Made by a program: the position numbers and the translations under genes | The notes under the pieces: generated by a model | Databases searched by the model: none | What the model saw: the letters and a program-made list of their open reading frames with translations, nothing else | Told to the model about the DNA's origin: nothing | DNA from: an uncultured Alteromonadaceae bacterium | GTDB lineage: Bacteria; Pseudomonadota; Gammaproteobacteria; Enterobacterales; Alteromonadaceae | Assembly: GCA_947494925.1 (NCBI GenBank) | Contig: CANLWS010000008.1 | Coordinates: forward strand, 236,394 to 300,393 | Direction of reading: 5' to 3' | Length of the DNA stretch: 64,000 bases | In this document: in pieces, positions 1 through 10,308 of the stretch | Layout: each line of letters starts with the position of its first letter | How positions within the stretch are numbered: the stretch's first letter is position 1

Positions 1-1525
1 TGTCCTGTATGCGTTCGAGCAAAATTTGCCCCACGTATTCTGCGCCTTCAGTACCAGTATCAGGTAAGATGCAAACAAATTCCTCACCACCATAGCGGGC
101 GAGAAAATCCCCATTTCTTTGCATTTGTTCATTCAGGGTTATCGCGACGTGTCGCAAGCATTCATCACCCTGGTCGTGGCCATAGTTGTCGTTATACAAT
201 TTAAAAAAGTCCACATCAATGAGCAGCACAGAAACAGGCCATTTGTGACGTTTCGATTGCTTGACTTCATGCAATAGTCTTTCATCCAGCGCCCGACGAT
301 TTGCAATTCCAGTTAGTCCGTCCGACAAGGATAAATCATGCAGGATCTTGTTTTGTTCTTCGACCGTTTTAGCGAACAGATCGAAGGTTTTTCCAATGTC
401 TGATATTTCATCATTGCCGCCAACGTGAATAGGCGAGTCGCGGCCATCCAGCCTGTACTGTACGCGTTGATTTAACTTGTTCAGTCTGTTGACGACTCTG
501 CTGTGCAGAAAAAATGTCACAGCAAATATAACAGTGATCGCAACAATACTCGCAATACCAATAAGTTGTACCTGTTTCTGAACTTGTTCGCTGGTGGATT
601 GTGATTCGTTAATCACAGAACTATTTATCTGAAACGATTGATACTCAGCCAGGCCAGCGTAATCAATAATTAGGTTGCGTACAAAATTTCCACGACCTGT
701 TGCTCGGCCAGTAATTTGCAACCGTTCAACCTGCAGTGCGATCAGACCGTTCTCTCCAATCAAAATGTTGCGCAAATTTGTACTGATGGCCCTGGCAGTG
801 TCCTGATCTGTAATTTTTAACCGAATTATCTGGGTATCCAGTAGGGCAAGTTTAACGGATATTTGTTCAGCCAATTGACGGATTAAATGTAATCTTTTCA
901 TGTTATTTGCCTGACCGGCAAGTGCCACGAGATCTGATACATAAAGGGTCCAACTATATTGAGTAGAACTCTCTGATTCAGTAGTTTTACCCGCCAGTTG
1001 AATTGCTTGATCGTACAACTGGTAAAGTGCCAGTTGTTGTTGATTGAGCGCTTTTTCACTTTTAAGGCGTAATTCAATGAGTTCATTCAATTCACTAAAC
1101 TCGAGACTCAGAGCTTGTAACTGTACCAACAGGTGGGGATCGCTATTCTGTTCCTGCGCCAAGGCCCTCAATTGAGACAATTGATCAGTGATTTGCCGAC
1201 TGGCTAAACGTCTTGTTGCATCACTGCTGGCATTGGCTAATCGCTCTGACATAAAGGTTAAACTGTTAACCTGGCTATAGATCTGATGAGAGATGGCCAT
1301 GTTGGGAACTGACTTCTCAACAATGTCTGACAAGATAAAGCGAAAATCCTGTAGACGGATAAAGGACAGCGCTGAAATGATAATAAACAACGCAAGAATA
1401 ATCACCAGGGCAGAGGTGAATACACGGGTTATCGGTAAACGAGTTTTGCGCTTGCCCACGACAGTTGCTGGGCTAACACCTACCTCAATCAGTGGTTTTG
1501 GTTGCCCTGCTTTGTCTTCAATCAC
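1..1525 (-). CDS. Membrane-bound diguanylate cyclase with HAMP domain (3' end outside the window)
   Basis: Makes cyclic di-GMP from two GTP at the inner membrane. Reading the minus strand from a GTG at 1523-1525 gives one open frame of 508 codons to the window edge. It has a short cytoplasmic tail, a first membrane helix at about residues 36-56, a periplasmic sensor region of about 260 residues, a second helix near 317-340, a HAMP linker, and a GGDEF domain with the active-site motif GGEEF at 479-483. An RNGD motif at 470-473, five residues before GGEEF, is the RxxD product-inhibition site. The GTG overlaps the end of the upstream nucleotidase-like gene by 8 nt, so the two are translationally coupled. 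This suggests that the periplasmic protein feeds a signal to this cyclase. A later in-frame ATG would remove the first helix, so GTG is preferred. The C-terminus is not visible. Confidence 0.85.
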   Translation of the reverse strand, partial: MIEDKAGQPKPLIEVGVSPATVVGKRKTRLPITRVFTSALVIILALFIIISALSFIRLQDFRFILSDIVEKSVPNMAISHQIYSQVNSLTFMSERLANASSDATRRLASRQITDQLSQLRALAQEQNSDPHLLVQLQALSLEFSELNELIELRLKSEKALNQQQLALYQLYDQAIQLAGKTTESESSTQYSWTLYVSDLVALAGQANNMKRLHLIRQLAEQISVKLALLDTQIIRLKITDQDTARAISTNLRNILIGENGLIALQVERLQITGRATGRGNFVRNLIIDYAGLAEYQSFQINSSVINESQSTSEQVQKQVQLIGIASIVAITVIFAVTFFLHSRVVNRLNKLNQRVQYRLDGRDSPIHVGGNDEISDIGKTFDLFAKTVEEQNKILHDLSLSDGLTGIANRRALDERLLHEVKQSKRHKWPVSVLLIDVDFFKLYNDNYGHDQGDECLRHVAITLNEQMQRNGDFLARYGGEEFVCILPDTGTEGAEYVGQILLERIQD

Positions 1526-2987
1526 TTGATTTATCCACCAGACGGCCTTCCACTTTAGGTGCAACTCGCCGCTCCGAGCGAATTTTGTTAATAAGTACAT
1601 CAGCTAGCATAGGTGCAATTCGGTTACTCGAATTGGCGCGTTTCGCTTGTTGCAGGGATATATAACCATCGCCCCCACTTGCCAGGTAGTCTGAGGTCGC
1701 CAGCGTCAATAACTGTGAAGGTTTGACTCTTTTATTGTTGTGACTGACTGAAAGTATTCGATTGCCAGAAGTTGCAGCAGAGTCGTACTCGATTTTCAGA
1801 CCGGATATTTGTGGAAACCTGCCCTTCTGTTCGCGGATTTGGCTCAAGCCATTTTCCAAGGCAGTGATGAGCTGGGCTCCGGTCACTTCCAGTACCACAA
1901 CCCGGCTCCGAAATGGAAGTTCCAACGCGATATCTCGTCTGCTGATAATGTCTCCCCTGGAATATCGTTTTTCGCCCCTGATCACCCCGCCATTGATCAA
2001 AGCGATATCTGTAGCCATAAATTCTCTTAATGAGTCGGCGAGTAAATTACCAAATGCACTTTCCCGGGAACGCACAGTGGGACGGGTAGTATCCAGCTTG
2101 GTGGTAAACTCCCCAATTTCTTCATTCAACAATCGGTTTAGTCGTGCTGTGTAACCTTGAATTTGCTCCACTACAATAGGGTCAGGTGTGTAATCTTTAA
2201 GATTTAACTCGCGCCAGTCCATTTCAAATGTTTCCTCAGCATTATCCTTCCACTGAATTTGGATATCCAGAAAATCGCCAGGATTAATGAGTGCCAGGCT
2301 GTTTGAATGTTTAGGGAGGTCGCCATGACTGGCAAGATTAAAATGCGGCTCTGAGAAAATCGCCAGGTCTATGGCGGAGGACTCAAGAGCAGATGCGATA
2401 AAATCAAATTGGTTGGTATACAGTAATACAACCAAATTTGCGCCTTGCTCACGTAGGCGTCGAGCTGCATTGTACAGGGTTTGCTCAGGAGGCAGCACCT
2501 GGACCCTTTCTAACAGATACTCTCGCACAACTTCCTGGTTTATGAGTGAAATTATACCGAGTTTTATTCCACCTTTGCTGATAATTGCTGTATCCACTAG
2601 CCCGTCCAGGTTTCCTCCTGTCACAGGGTCAAATACATTTGAGGCTACTATAGGAAAAGCCGCTTCATAGGAACGTTGGGACAATTCATCTTCAAAATAG
2701 CTGAATTCCCGCTTAGTGGTACCCATTGCGTCAGGTTCCAGGCTGTTCAAAACGTCTATTATATGTGAGCCACGGTCAAATGCCGCCATCGGACTCGGGC
2801 CTATGCTGCCTCCGCCAAACAGGAAGAAAGTGGTACCAGGCAAAGCTCTTTTTTGATTCAATGCTGCCGCTAACTCAGCATAGTCACCAATTTGCTGATT
2901 GGCTATCAAAGGCATATCCGAAGCAAAAACAATAGTGATATTTTTTTGGTCAGCAGCAAAAGCGTTGCTTGCGACAGTGCAAAGCAA
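1518..2987 (-). CDS. Periplasmic 5'-nucleotidase (UshA-like) family protein with degenerate metallophosphatase domain
   Basis: The C-terminal half matches the 5'-nucleotidase C domain (GNLLADSLREF, INGGVIRGE, GRFPQISGLKIEYD, SGGDGY). The N-terminal half has the fold pattern of a calcineurin-type phosphatase but lacks most metal ligands: the NDxH position reads SDMP (23-26), the GD position reads GG (59-60), GNHEFD reads TKREFS (91-96), and the first histidine of GHxH is gone. It is therefore probably inactive or strongly modified. The TTG start used here cuts into the signal peptide. The open frame continues upstream, and a CTG at 3033-3035, preceded by AAAAGG at 8-nt spacing, gives a complete signal peptide ending SNAFA. 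No ATG or GTG is available in that frame. It is co-transcribed with the diguanylate cyclase, so a ligand-binding or sensor role is plausible. Confidence 0.8.
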   Translation of the reverse strand: MLCTVASNAFAADQKNITIVFASDMPLIANQQIGDYAELAAALNQKRALPGTTFFLFGGGSIGPSPMAAFDRGSHIIDVLNSLEPDAMGTTKREFSYFEDELSQRSYEAAFPIVASNVFDPVTGGNLDGLVDTAIISKGGIKLGIISLINQEVVREYLLERVQVLPPEQTLYNAARRLREQGANLVVLLYTNQFDFIASALESSAIDLAIFSEPHFNLASHGDLPKHSNSLALINPGDFLDIQIQWKDNAEETFEMDWRELNLKDYTPDPIVVEQIQGYTARLNRLLNEEIGEFTTKLDTTRPTVRSRESAFGNLLADSLREFMATDIALINGGVIRGEKRYSRGDIISRRDIALELPFRSRVVVLEVTGAQLITALENGLSQIREQKGRFPQISGLKIEYDSAATSGNRILSVSHNNKRVKPSQLLTLATSDYLASGGDGYISLQQAKRANSSNRIAPMLADVLINKIRSERRVAPKVEGRLVDKSSD

Positions 2988-3112
2988 TAGGAACGCTACC
3001 TTAAGAACATAAATATGTGTTTTCAGACGTATCAGCCCAGTAACCTTTTAACTACCCATTATGTGTTGGAGTTAATTAAGTATGCAACAGATAGATAAAA
3101 AATCTACTCTAT

Positions 3113-3141
3113 AAAAAAGCCGCGATTAACGCGGCTTTTAA
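3113..3141 (-). terminator. Rho-independent terminator (probably bidirectional) after valS
   Basis: AAAAGCCGCG, a 5-nt loop and CGCGGCTTTT form a GC-rich hairpin with a T-run in both directions. It lies 14 nt beyond the valS stop codon and ends that operon. Confidence 0.85.
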
Positions 3142-3154
3142 TTGATAGTGCTAG

Positions 3155-5920
3155 TTAGAGCGATTCGATTGTGACTTTTTGCTCGTTCAATTTAGCAATT
3201 TGAATACCAAAATCTTCTAGCTTGGCCTGCTCTTTCTCTATGACTGCTGGCGGAGCCTTACTTACAAAGTTCTCGTTTGCCAGTTTAGACTCAGTGCGCT
3301 GAAAATCTTTGCTGACCTTATCAAGAGCCTTGTTGATCCTGGCTAACTCGGCATCTTTGTCAATCAAACCCGCCATGGGTATCAATATTTCCATCTCGCC
3401 CACCAAAGCAGTAGCAGAGGGTGGGGCTTTGTCATCGGCAGACAACTGGGCTATGTCCTCCAGCTTGGCCATTTTAGCCAGAAAGCTATCGGTGGAAATA
3501 AGACGAGCCTGGTCAGATTCGCTGACATTCTTAAGCATGACCTGCAGAGGCTTATTGGGCGAAATATCCATTTCACCACGAATATTTCGGATCCCGACTA
3601 TAAAGGTTTTCAACCATTCAATATCATCAAGCACAGATTGGTCCTGACGTGTATCGTCCTGAACCGGGAAAGGCTGCAACATAATAGTATCGTCTTTGAT
3701 GCCACATAAAGGCGCTACCTGTTGCCAGATTTCTTCTGTGATAAATGGCATAAAGGGATGAGTCAGTCTCAAAATTGATTCTAAGACGTTGACCAGAGTG
3801 TGACGAGTTCCCCGCTTTTGCGCTTCAGTGCTTGATTCTGAATTCAGCACTGGCTTGGACAATTCAAGGTACCAATCACAAAACTGATTCCAGGTAAACT
3901 CGTAAAGTGTCTGCGCAGCGATATCAAATCGATATCCGGCTAGTGCTTGTTCAAACTCAGTCAGAGTTTGTTGAAATTTTGCCCATATCCATTTGTCAGC
4001 CAAACTGAGTTCAAGCTGGCTTCCGTCTGCACCATTGTCCTGATCTTCAGTATTCATCAGTACGAATCTGGACGCATTCCAGAGCTTGTTACAGAAATTT
4101 CGATATCCCTCTACTCGACCCATGTCGAAATTGATATCACGACTGGTTGAAGCCATTGCAGTAAAGGTAAAACGTAACGCATCAGTGCCGTAAGCTTCAA
4201 TACCTTCGGGGAATTGCTTACGTGTGCGTTTGGCAATTTTTGCAGCCAACTGGGGCTGCATCATTCCACCGGTTCGCTTTTCAACCAATTCTTCCAGGTC
4301 TATACCATCAATAAGATCGATGGGATCCAGCACGTTACCCTTGGATTTGGACATTTTATCCCCCTGCTCATCACGAATCAGGCCAGTGATATAAATGTCT
4401 TTAAATGGAATTTTGCCAGTGAATTTTTTAGTCATCATGATCATTCTGGCGACCCAGAAAAAGATGATGTCAAAACCTGTTACTAACACAGAGCTTGGTA
4501 CGAAGGTTTCCAGTTCTGGTGTTTCTTCCGGCCATCCCATAGTGGCAAATGGCCATAATGCTGATGAAAACCAGGTATCGAGAACATCGTCGTCCTGACG
4601 CAATTCAATATCGTCTGCAAGCTGATGTTTTTCTCTGACTTCCTGTTCAGTTCGACCCACATAAACGTTTTCGTTATTGTCAAACCAGGCAGGAATACGA
4701 TGTCCCCACCAAAGCTGACGTGAAATACACCAATCCTGGATGTTATACATCCATTGGTAGTAGGTTTTATTCCAGTTTTCGGGGATAAAACGAATTTCAC
4801 CACTTTCTACTGCGTCAATTGCCGGTTTTGCTAAAGACTCTACCGCCACATACCACTGGTTAGTCAAATAAGGTTCGATAACGGCGCCAGTACGGTCGCC
4901 CCGTGGTACCTTCAATTTGTGATCTTCCACTTTAACCAGTTGACCTGTTTCTTCCAGATCGGCAACCACCAGTTTACGCGCTTCAAATCTGTCCAGTCCC
5001 TGATATTTTTGCGGGGCGTTATCATTAATTTTGGCGTCAGAGGTGAAAATGTTAATCATCTCAAGATCGTGGCGCTTTCCAATATCATAATCGTTGAAAT
5101 CATGGGCTGGAGTAATTTTAACGCAGCCAGTACCAAATTCCGGATCCACATAGTCATCAGCAACAATAGTAATAAGTCTGCCTGTTAGAGGTAGCTTGAT
5201 CTGTTTGCCGATAAGATCCTGATAACGTTCATCTTCTGGGTGAACAGCAACTGCCGTGTCACCCAACATGGTTTCCGGTCGTGTCGTGGCCACAACCAGC
5301 TCTCCTGAACCATCAGCCAATGGATAACGCATGTGCCACATAAATCCAGCTTCTTCTTCACTGATAACTTCCAGATCGGATACAGCCGTGTGCAAGACAG
5401 GGTCCCAGTTAACCAGGCGTTTGCCGCGGTAAATTAAGCCTTCTTCATGTAGTTTTACAAAGACCTCAGTGACTGCGGCAGACAGGTTGTCATCCATGGT
5501 GAACACTTCGCGTTGCCAATCAGCAGAGGTGCCAAGGCGTCGCATTTGCTGGGTAATAGTGCCACCAGAGTGAGCTTTCCAGTCCCACACTTTTTCTACG
5601 AATGCTTCGCGACCGAGATCATGTCGGGTCTTGCCGTCGGCATTAAGTTGGCGCTCTACAACCATCTGAGTGGCTATGCCAGCATGATCTGTACCTACCT
5701 GCCAAAGCGTGTTATTACCTTTCATGCGATGGTAACGAGTCAAAGCATCCATAATAGTTTGCTGAAAACCATGGCCCATGTGCAGACTACCCGTTACGTT
5801 TGGAGGGGGCAGCAAAATGCAGTAAGGATCACCCTTTCCGCTGGCTTTAAAGTAACCTTGTTGTTCCCAGTGCTGGTAACGCTTTTGTTCAATATTTTGT
5901 GGATTAAATGTCTTATCCAT
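3155..5920 (-). CDS. valS: Valine-tRNA ligase
   Basis: Class I aminoacyl-tRNA synthetase that charges tRNA-Val with valine in the cytoplasm. The 921-residue length fits bacterial ValRS. The HIGH-type motif is HMGH within [14 protein letters not shown] near residue 45, and the KMSKS motif is intact near residue 522. It has the large CP1 editing domain, an anticodon-binding region with the WNASRF segment, and the C-terminal coiled coil (about 850-921) rich in Lys, Glu and Leu. It begins one nucleotide after the holC stop, the usual gammaproteobacterial pepA-holC-valS order, so it is probably co-transcribed with them. A terminator follows directly. Nothing odd was seen. Confidence 0.98.
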   Translation of the reverse strand: MDKTFNPQNIEQKRYQHWEQQGYFKASGKGDPYCILLPPPNVTGSLHMGHGFQQTIMDALTRYHRMKGNNTLWQVGTDHAGIATQMVVERQLNADGKTRHDLGREAFVEKVWDWKAHSGGTITQQMRRLGTSADWQREVFTMDDNLSAAVTEVFVKLHEEGLIYRGKRLVNWDPVLHTAVSDLEVISEEEAGFMWHMRYPLADGSGELVVATTRPETMLGDTAVAVHPEDERYQDLIGKQIKLPLTGRLITIVADDYVDPEFGTGCVKITPAHDFNDYDIGKRHDLEMINIFTSDAKINDNAPQKYQGLDRFEARKLVVADLEETGQLVKVEDHKLKVPRGDRTGAVIEPYLTNQWYVAVESLAKPAIDAVESGEIRFIPENWNKTYYQWMYNIQDWCISRQLWWGHRIPAWFDNNENVYVGRTEQEVREKHQLADDIELRQDDDVLDTWFSSALWPFATMGWPEETPELETFVPSSVLVTGFDIIFFWVARMIMMTKKFTGKIPFKDIYITGLIRDEQGDKMSKSKGNVLDPIDLIDGIDLEELVEKRTGGMMQPQLAAKIAKRTRKQFPEGIEAYGTDALRFTFTAMASTSRDINFDMGRVEGYRNFCNKLWNASRFVLMNTEDQDNGADGSQLELSLADKWIWAKFQQTLTEFEQALAGYRFDIAAQTLYEFTWNQFCDWYLELSKPVLNSESSTEAQKRGTRHTLVNVLESILRLTHPFMPFITEEIWQQVAPLCGIKDDTIMLQPFPVQDDTRQDQSVLDDIEWLKTFIVGIRNIRGEMDISPNKPLQVMLKNVSESDQARLISTDSFLAKMAKLEDIAQLSADDKAPPSATALVGEMEILIPMAGLIDKDAELARINKALDKVSKDFQRTESKLANENFVSKAPPAVIEKEQAKLEDFGIQIAKLNEQKVTIESL

Positions 5921-5921
5921 T

Positions 5922-6377
5922 CTAACTCTCGTTGATACTGCCAGCCGGACGGGTATCCATTTGATACCCGGCAGCTCTGTAGTGTTTATACCTTTCTCTG
6001 GCCTGCTGTTTTAAGTCATCTTGCGCAGGCACAAAATCGTAAATTAGTTTAAATCTTTGTCCGGACTGCGGGATTTCAGGGCACAAATTGATGAGAATAG
6101 GACGGGAGAACTGCACCGGAGCCTGCCAGCAGATTTCTACCGGTGCACCATTTGCAGGACCTTCTCCTGTTAAGTTATGTGGCACAAACCCGTCGACAGG
6201 TTGTTGCCACAAAAATTCATCAAACTGTTCCGCAGCCTCTTTGCTTTCGCACCAGACTAAGCATCTCTGCCTCTTTCGATAGCATTGTGCTGCAAGTTCG
6301 CATGCCCAGGACAACTGGGCAGGTAATGATGTGTTCGCATCCTCACCTTCAATCAGAAAAAACGTGACCTGAGTCAT
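5922..6377 (-). CDS. holC: DNA polymerase III chi subunit
   Basis: Chi is the clamp-loader accessory subunit that links the replisome to single-strand binding protein. The 151 residues match the HolC family: the N-terminal VTFFLIEG strand, then a [18 protein letters not shown] segment, the DEFLWQ helix, a FVPHNL motif and FKLIYDFV near the C-terminus. It begins directly after the pepA stop and ends one nucleotide before the valS start. Gene order alone would predict holC here, and the sequence agrees. Confidence 0.93.
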   Translation of the reverse strand: MTQVTFFLIEGEDANTSLPAQLSWACELAAQCYRKRQRCLVWCESKEAAEQFDEFLWQQPVDGFVPHNLTGEGPANGAPVEICWQAPVQFSRPILINLCPEIPQSGQRFKLIYDFVPAQDDLKQQARERYKHYRAAGYQMDTRPAGSINES

Positions 6378-7883
6378 TTAATCTTCGGTTTCCAGTCCGG
6401 CACGATTGATTAGGAATTGCGACAACATTGGCACAGGTCGTCCTGTGGCACCTTTATTCTTGCCACCTACCCAAGCTGTACCGGCAATATCCATATGGGC
6501 CCAATTGTATTTTTTGGTGAAGCGAGACAAAAAACATCCTGCGGTGATAGTGCCGGCCGGGCGGCCACCTATATTCGCCATGTCGGCAAATGGGCTCTCA
6601 ATTTGCTCCTGATATTCATCCCACAGAGGCATGCGCCATGCTTTGTCACTGCTTTGTTCTGAAGCATTGAGCAATTCATGGGCGAGGGGGTTGTGATTAC
6701 TTAAGACTGCGCTGGCATGTTTGCCTAAAGCGATAACGCAAGCTCCGGTCAACGTGGCAACATCAACCACAGTTTCGGGTTCGAAGCGCTCCACATAGGT
6801 GAGCGCATCGCACAGGACCAAGCGACCTTCTGCATCGGTGTTCAGTACTTCTACGGTTTGTCCTGACATAGTGGTCAAAATATCGCCTGGGCGATAAGCA
6901 TTCGCATCAGGCATATTTTCACAGCCTGCCAACACCCCTATGATGTTGATGGGTAAATTTAACATAGCAACAGTATGCATAGTGCCGAGGACGGATGCCG
7001 CACCACCCATATCGTATTTCATTTCATCCATGCCATCGCCTGGTTTCAGGGAGATACCACCGGAATCAAATGTCAGGCCTTTGCCAACCAGAACGATGGG
7101 TGCCTGACCGGAAGTGCCCCCTTTGTGGTGCATGATGGTCATGATGGATTCGTTCACCGACCCACGGCCTACTGCCAGGTAGGATTGCATTCCCAGCTCC
7201 GCCATTTGTTCTTCACCAACGGATTCGATTTGCAGACTGTCATGTTCTGTTGCAATTTCTTGTGCTTGCTCAAGTAAATAGGCTGGATTACAGATATTTG
7301 GCGGCATGTTAGCAACATCTTTGGCTGTCTTTACACCCGTTGCTATTGCCAAGCCATGCTCAACCGCACGTTCACCTGCCGGAAGTTCTCGGCGGGTAGG
7401 GACATTAAAGACTATTTTACGCAATGGCCGGCGGGCTTCGCCCTTTTTGCTTTTCAGTTGTAGAAAGCTATAAAGCGAATCATTGGTTGTTTCTACAGCC
7501 TGACGCACTTTCCAATAGGTATCACGACTTTTAACGTGTAACTCCGTTAGAAAGCAGACAGCTTCCATTGAGCCAGTTTCGTTCAGCGTTTTTATCGTCT
7601 TTGAAATTATCTGCTTGTACTGGCGTTCATCCAGTTCGCGCTCTTTTCCACAACCCACAAGCAATACACGTTCACTCAGAATATTAGGGACGTGATGCAG
7701 CAGCAACATCTGACCTGGCTTTCCTTCTAAATCACCACGTCTAAGCAGATTACTGATATAACCTTCGCTAATCTCATCCAGTTGCTCAGCGACGGATGTC
7801 AAACGCCGGGGTTCAAATACACCTACTACGATGCACGCACTACGCTGTTTTTCCGGGCTTCCGCTTTTAACGCTAAATTCCAT
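6378..7883 (-). CDS. pepA: Cytosol (leucyl) aminopeptidase, family M17
   Basis: Removes N-terminal residues from peptides using two metal ions; PepA homologues can also bind DNA as Xer accessory factors. The 501-residue protein has the M17 signature NTDAEGRL, the metal-binding segment [11 protein letters not shown], and the second-metal region MKYDMGGAA. The N-terminal macro-like domain covers about residues 1-165. It is the first gene of pepA-holC-valS and divergent from lptF across a 252-bp gap, the classic gammaproteobacterial arrangement. Confidence 0.97.
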   Translation of the reverse strand: MEFSVKSGSPEKQRSACIVVGVFEPRRLTSVAEQLDEISEGYISNLLRRGDLEGKPGQMLLLHHVPNILSERVLLVGCGKERELDERQYKQIISKTIKTLNETGSMEAVCFLTELHVKSRDTYWKVRQAVETTNDSLYSFLQLKSKKGEARRPLRKIVFNVPTRRELPAGERAVEHGLAIATGVKTAKDVANMPPNICNPAYLLEQAQEIATEHDSLQIESVGEEQMAELGMQSYLAVGRGSVNESIMTIMHHKGGTSGQAPIVLVGKGLTFDSGGISLKPGDGMDEMKYDMGGAASVLGTMHTVAMLNLPINIIGVLAGCENMPDANAYRPGDILTTMSGQTVEVLNTDAEGRLVLCDALTYVERFEPETVVDVATLTGACVIALGKHASAVLSNHNPLAHELLNASEQSSDKAWRMPLWDEYQEQIESPFADMANIGGRPAGTITAGCFLSRFTKKYNWAHMDIAGTAWVGGKNKGATGRPVPMLSQFLINRAGLETED

Positions 7884-7978
7884 CCGATACCTCTTTACTA
7901 AATGCTTTTAGACACAGCATTGGGTTTACCAACGCCATTGCGTCTTTTGTGCTAATGTTATTTGGTGTTTACTTGGCA

Positions 7979-8007
7979 TTGCAACTGTCGCTTAAGCCAG
8001 ACATAAT
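7979..8007 (+). promoter_or_regulatory. Possible sigma-70 promoter for lptFG
   Basis: TTGCAA and CATAAT are separated by 17 nt, about 130 nt upstream of lptF. Boxes and spacing fit sigma-70, but no start site can be confirmed from sequence alone. Confidence 0.4.
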
Positions 8008-8135
8008 CTGCATTTTGTTAGCCCTCTGAGGGCTTTAATTGCGGCGATGTTGCAAATAAAACTTGTGAAAACATTAAGTTTACTTAAAATTTCCCATCAT
8101 GCCACTAAAAATGTGACTTTTCCTTTGGGACTTAC

Positions 8136-9239
8136 GTGCTGATATTTCGTTATTTATTGAAAGAAACCATCAAATCGCAAATGGCGGTATTTCTGGTTTT
8201 GATGGCTATATTTATCACCAACCGATTTGTACGGGTATTGGCGGATGCGTCAGACGGCGAAATTCCAGCCAGTCTGGTTCTTGGCTTTATTGCCCTTAGC
8301 TTTCCCTATCTTGCATCATTGATTTTACCTTTAAGTCTGTTTCTCGGGATCATGTTGGCACATGGTCGATTATACGTGGACAGTGAAATGGCCGTCATGC
8401 GGGCCTGTGGGATCAGTGAATGGTATATCACCAGGGTGATGCTGGTTCTGGCGACTTTTATGGCAATCATCACTGCTGTTTTGACGCTCTGGTTGGCTCC
8501 TTTGTCACAGGAAAGTGAGACACAACTTGAGGAACAAGCAGGGGCTGAGTCGGGTTTAACAGCCTTGATTGCTGGACGGTTTCAGGAAACCGCCAATCAA
8601 CAGGCGGTTATCTTTGTGCATGAGATAGGAACTGGCGAAGAAAAGTTGCGAAAGGTATTTCTGGCGCAACAGAAAAAATCAGAAGATGACTCTTTGCATA
8701 TCGTTTATTCCAAAACCGGAAATGTAAGTGCTGCTGCTGATGGTTCTCAGCAACTCATTCTCAGTGAAGGTGTGCAGTATGAAGGACAACAGGGTGCTAA
8801 AGATTATCAGGTTGTGGAGTTTGACCAATATCAAGTCCAGATCAGTGAGCAGGAAACCCAGCAGAAACGCAGAAAACTGACGGCTTACCCAACTCATCAG
8901 TTGCTCAATGATGATTCGCTGGATGCAATTGCTGAACTGCAGTGGCGCATTGCGATCCCGCTATCACTGCCATTTCTTGTTCTGATTGCTGTTCCGCTCA
9001 GCTCAGTCGATCCAAGGCAAGGACGCTTTGGAAAAATGTTTCCAGCCTTGTTGCTTTATTTGGGATATTTCATGTTGTTAATGGCGGGACGGAAAGTACT
9101 GGAAGATGGCAAAATTCCCGCGCAGTTAGGTCTTTGGTGGGTGCATGGTCTGATCATTATCATTGGTGTAGCGCTTGTTCTCAAGGGACGGCCATTGGGC
9201 GTAAGATTGCGCGCTAGTCTGGGGAGGCGCAATGTTTAA
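8136..9239 (+). CDS. lptF: LPS export ABC transporter permease LptF
   Basis: One of two permeases of the LptB2FG complex, which extracts lipopolysaccharide from the inner membrane and pushes it to the LptC-LptA bridge. The 367 residues show the family layout: membrane helices in the first 130 residues, a periplasmic beta-jellyroll (about 135-265) and three C-terminal helices, with the conserved start LIFRYLLKE. The start is GTG. The end overlaps the lptG start by 8 nt, so they are translationally coupled. The ATPase LptB is encoded elsewhere, as usual. Confidence 0.96.
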   Translation: MLIFRYLLKETIKSQMAVFLVLMAIFITNRFVRVLADASDGEIPASLVLGFIALSFPYLASLILPLSLFLGIMLAHGRLYVDSEMAVMRACGISEWYITRVMLVLATFMAIITAVLTLWLAPLSQESETQLEEQAGAESGLTALIAGRFQETANQQAVIFVHEIGTGEEKLRKVFLAQQKKSEDDSLHIVYSKTGNVSAAADGSQQLILSEGVQYEGQQGAKDYQVVEFDQYQVQISEQETQQKRRKLTAYPTHQLLNDDSLDAIAELQWRIAIPLSLPFLVLIAVPLSSVDPRQGRFGKMFPALLLYLGYFMLLMAGRKVLEDGKIPAQLGLWWVHGLIIIIGVALVLKGRPLGVRLRASLGRRNV

Positions 9240-10293
9240 AATACTTGATTTATACATTGCCCGCACGTTGCTTAGCACCACAGTCATGAGTCTGAGTGTT
9301 TTGGTTGGGCTAAGCAGCCTGATCAAATTCATCGACCAGATGCGAAAAGTCGGTACCGGCAGTTACGATATGACCACAGCGGGTGTCTACGTGCTCTTGG
9401 GTATGCCAAGAGAAATAGAGCTGTTTTTTCCGATGGCAACACTAATCGGTGGATTGATAGGCATGGGAATGCTGGCCAGTCATAGCGAACTGGTTGTCAT
9501 GCAGTCGGCGGGTCAATCCCGATGGGATATTACTAAGTCAGCAATGAAGTCCGCCTTGCTAATGGTGTTAATTGTGATGGCAATGGGAGAATGGATTGCG
9601 CCAGAAACAGAAGCCAAAGCAAAAGAAATCAGAACCCAGGCCATATCCGGTGGTAGTTTGTTCTCATCAGAACGTTTGACTTGGGCAAAAGATGGCGACA
9701 ACTTCGTCAGCATAGGCGAAGTAGTGGATCATAATGTCTTACGGGATATCAAAGTTTACGAATTTGATGCTGACCTTAATCTGCGTCAGATAACCTCAGC
9801 GAAACAAGCGGATTTTGTTGATGGTCAGTGGCAACTTCAAGCTGTAAATTACACTTTCATTGGCGATCGGAAAATTCGAGGTCAGGATGTGGAACTGGGT
9901 TCCTGGCGCTCTACATTGACACCTGACAAACTTGGTGTCGTTGCTGTAAAACCCGAAGCGTTATCTATACAGGGTCTGGCTGATTATGTGGCTTATCTGG
10001 AAAACAACAGTCAGGATTCAGGTCGATACACATTGGCATTGTGGCGCAAAATTCTGCAACCTGTGTCGGTTTGCGTCATGTTATTGCTGGCTTTGTCCTT
10101 CGTTTTTGGACCTCTTAGAAGCGTGACTATGGGAGCAAGGGTGATTATGGGCGTGCTGGCCGGCTTTGCCTTTTTCATTTCAAATGAAGTGTTTGGCTCA
10201 ATGAGTCTGGTTTATCAACTGCCACCTTTTCTTGGAGCCGTCCTTCCCAGCGCAGCATTTGCCGGAATTGCCGGGTATTTATTACGACGCTAA
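9232..10293 (+). CDS. lptG: LPS export ABC transporter permease LptG
   Basis: Partner of LptF in the LPS exporter. The 353-residue protein starts FKILDLYIARTLL, has three N-terminal helices, a periplasmic domain (about 130-260) and three C-terminal helices ending at a YLLRR tail. The segment LWRKILQPVSVCVMLLLALSFVFGPLRS is typical of LptG. It overlaps lptF by 8 nt and converges with the purine permease gene only 15 nt later, where no clear terminator is visible. Confidence 0.96.
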   Translation: MFKILDLYIARTLLSTTVMSLSVLVGLSSLIKFIDQMRKVGTGSYDMTTAGVYVLLGMPREIELFFPMATLIGGLIGMGMLASHSELVVMQSAGQSRWDITKSAMKSALLMVLIVMAMGEWIAPETEAKAKEIRTQAISGGSLFSSERLTWAKDGDNFVSIGEVVDHNVLRDIKVYEFDADLNLRQITSAKQADFVDGQWQLQAVNYTFIGDRKIRGQDVELGSWRSTLTPDKLGVVAVKPEALSIQGLADYVAYLENNSQDSGRYTLALWRKILQPVSVCVMLLLALSFVFGPLRSVTMGARVIMGVLAGFAFFISNEVFGSMSLVYQLPPFLGAVLPSAAFAGIAGYLLRR

Positions 10294-10308
10294 ATTTCAA
10301 ACCTCTGG

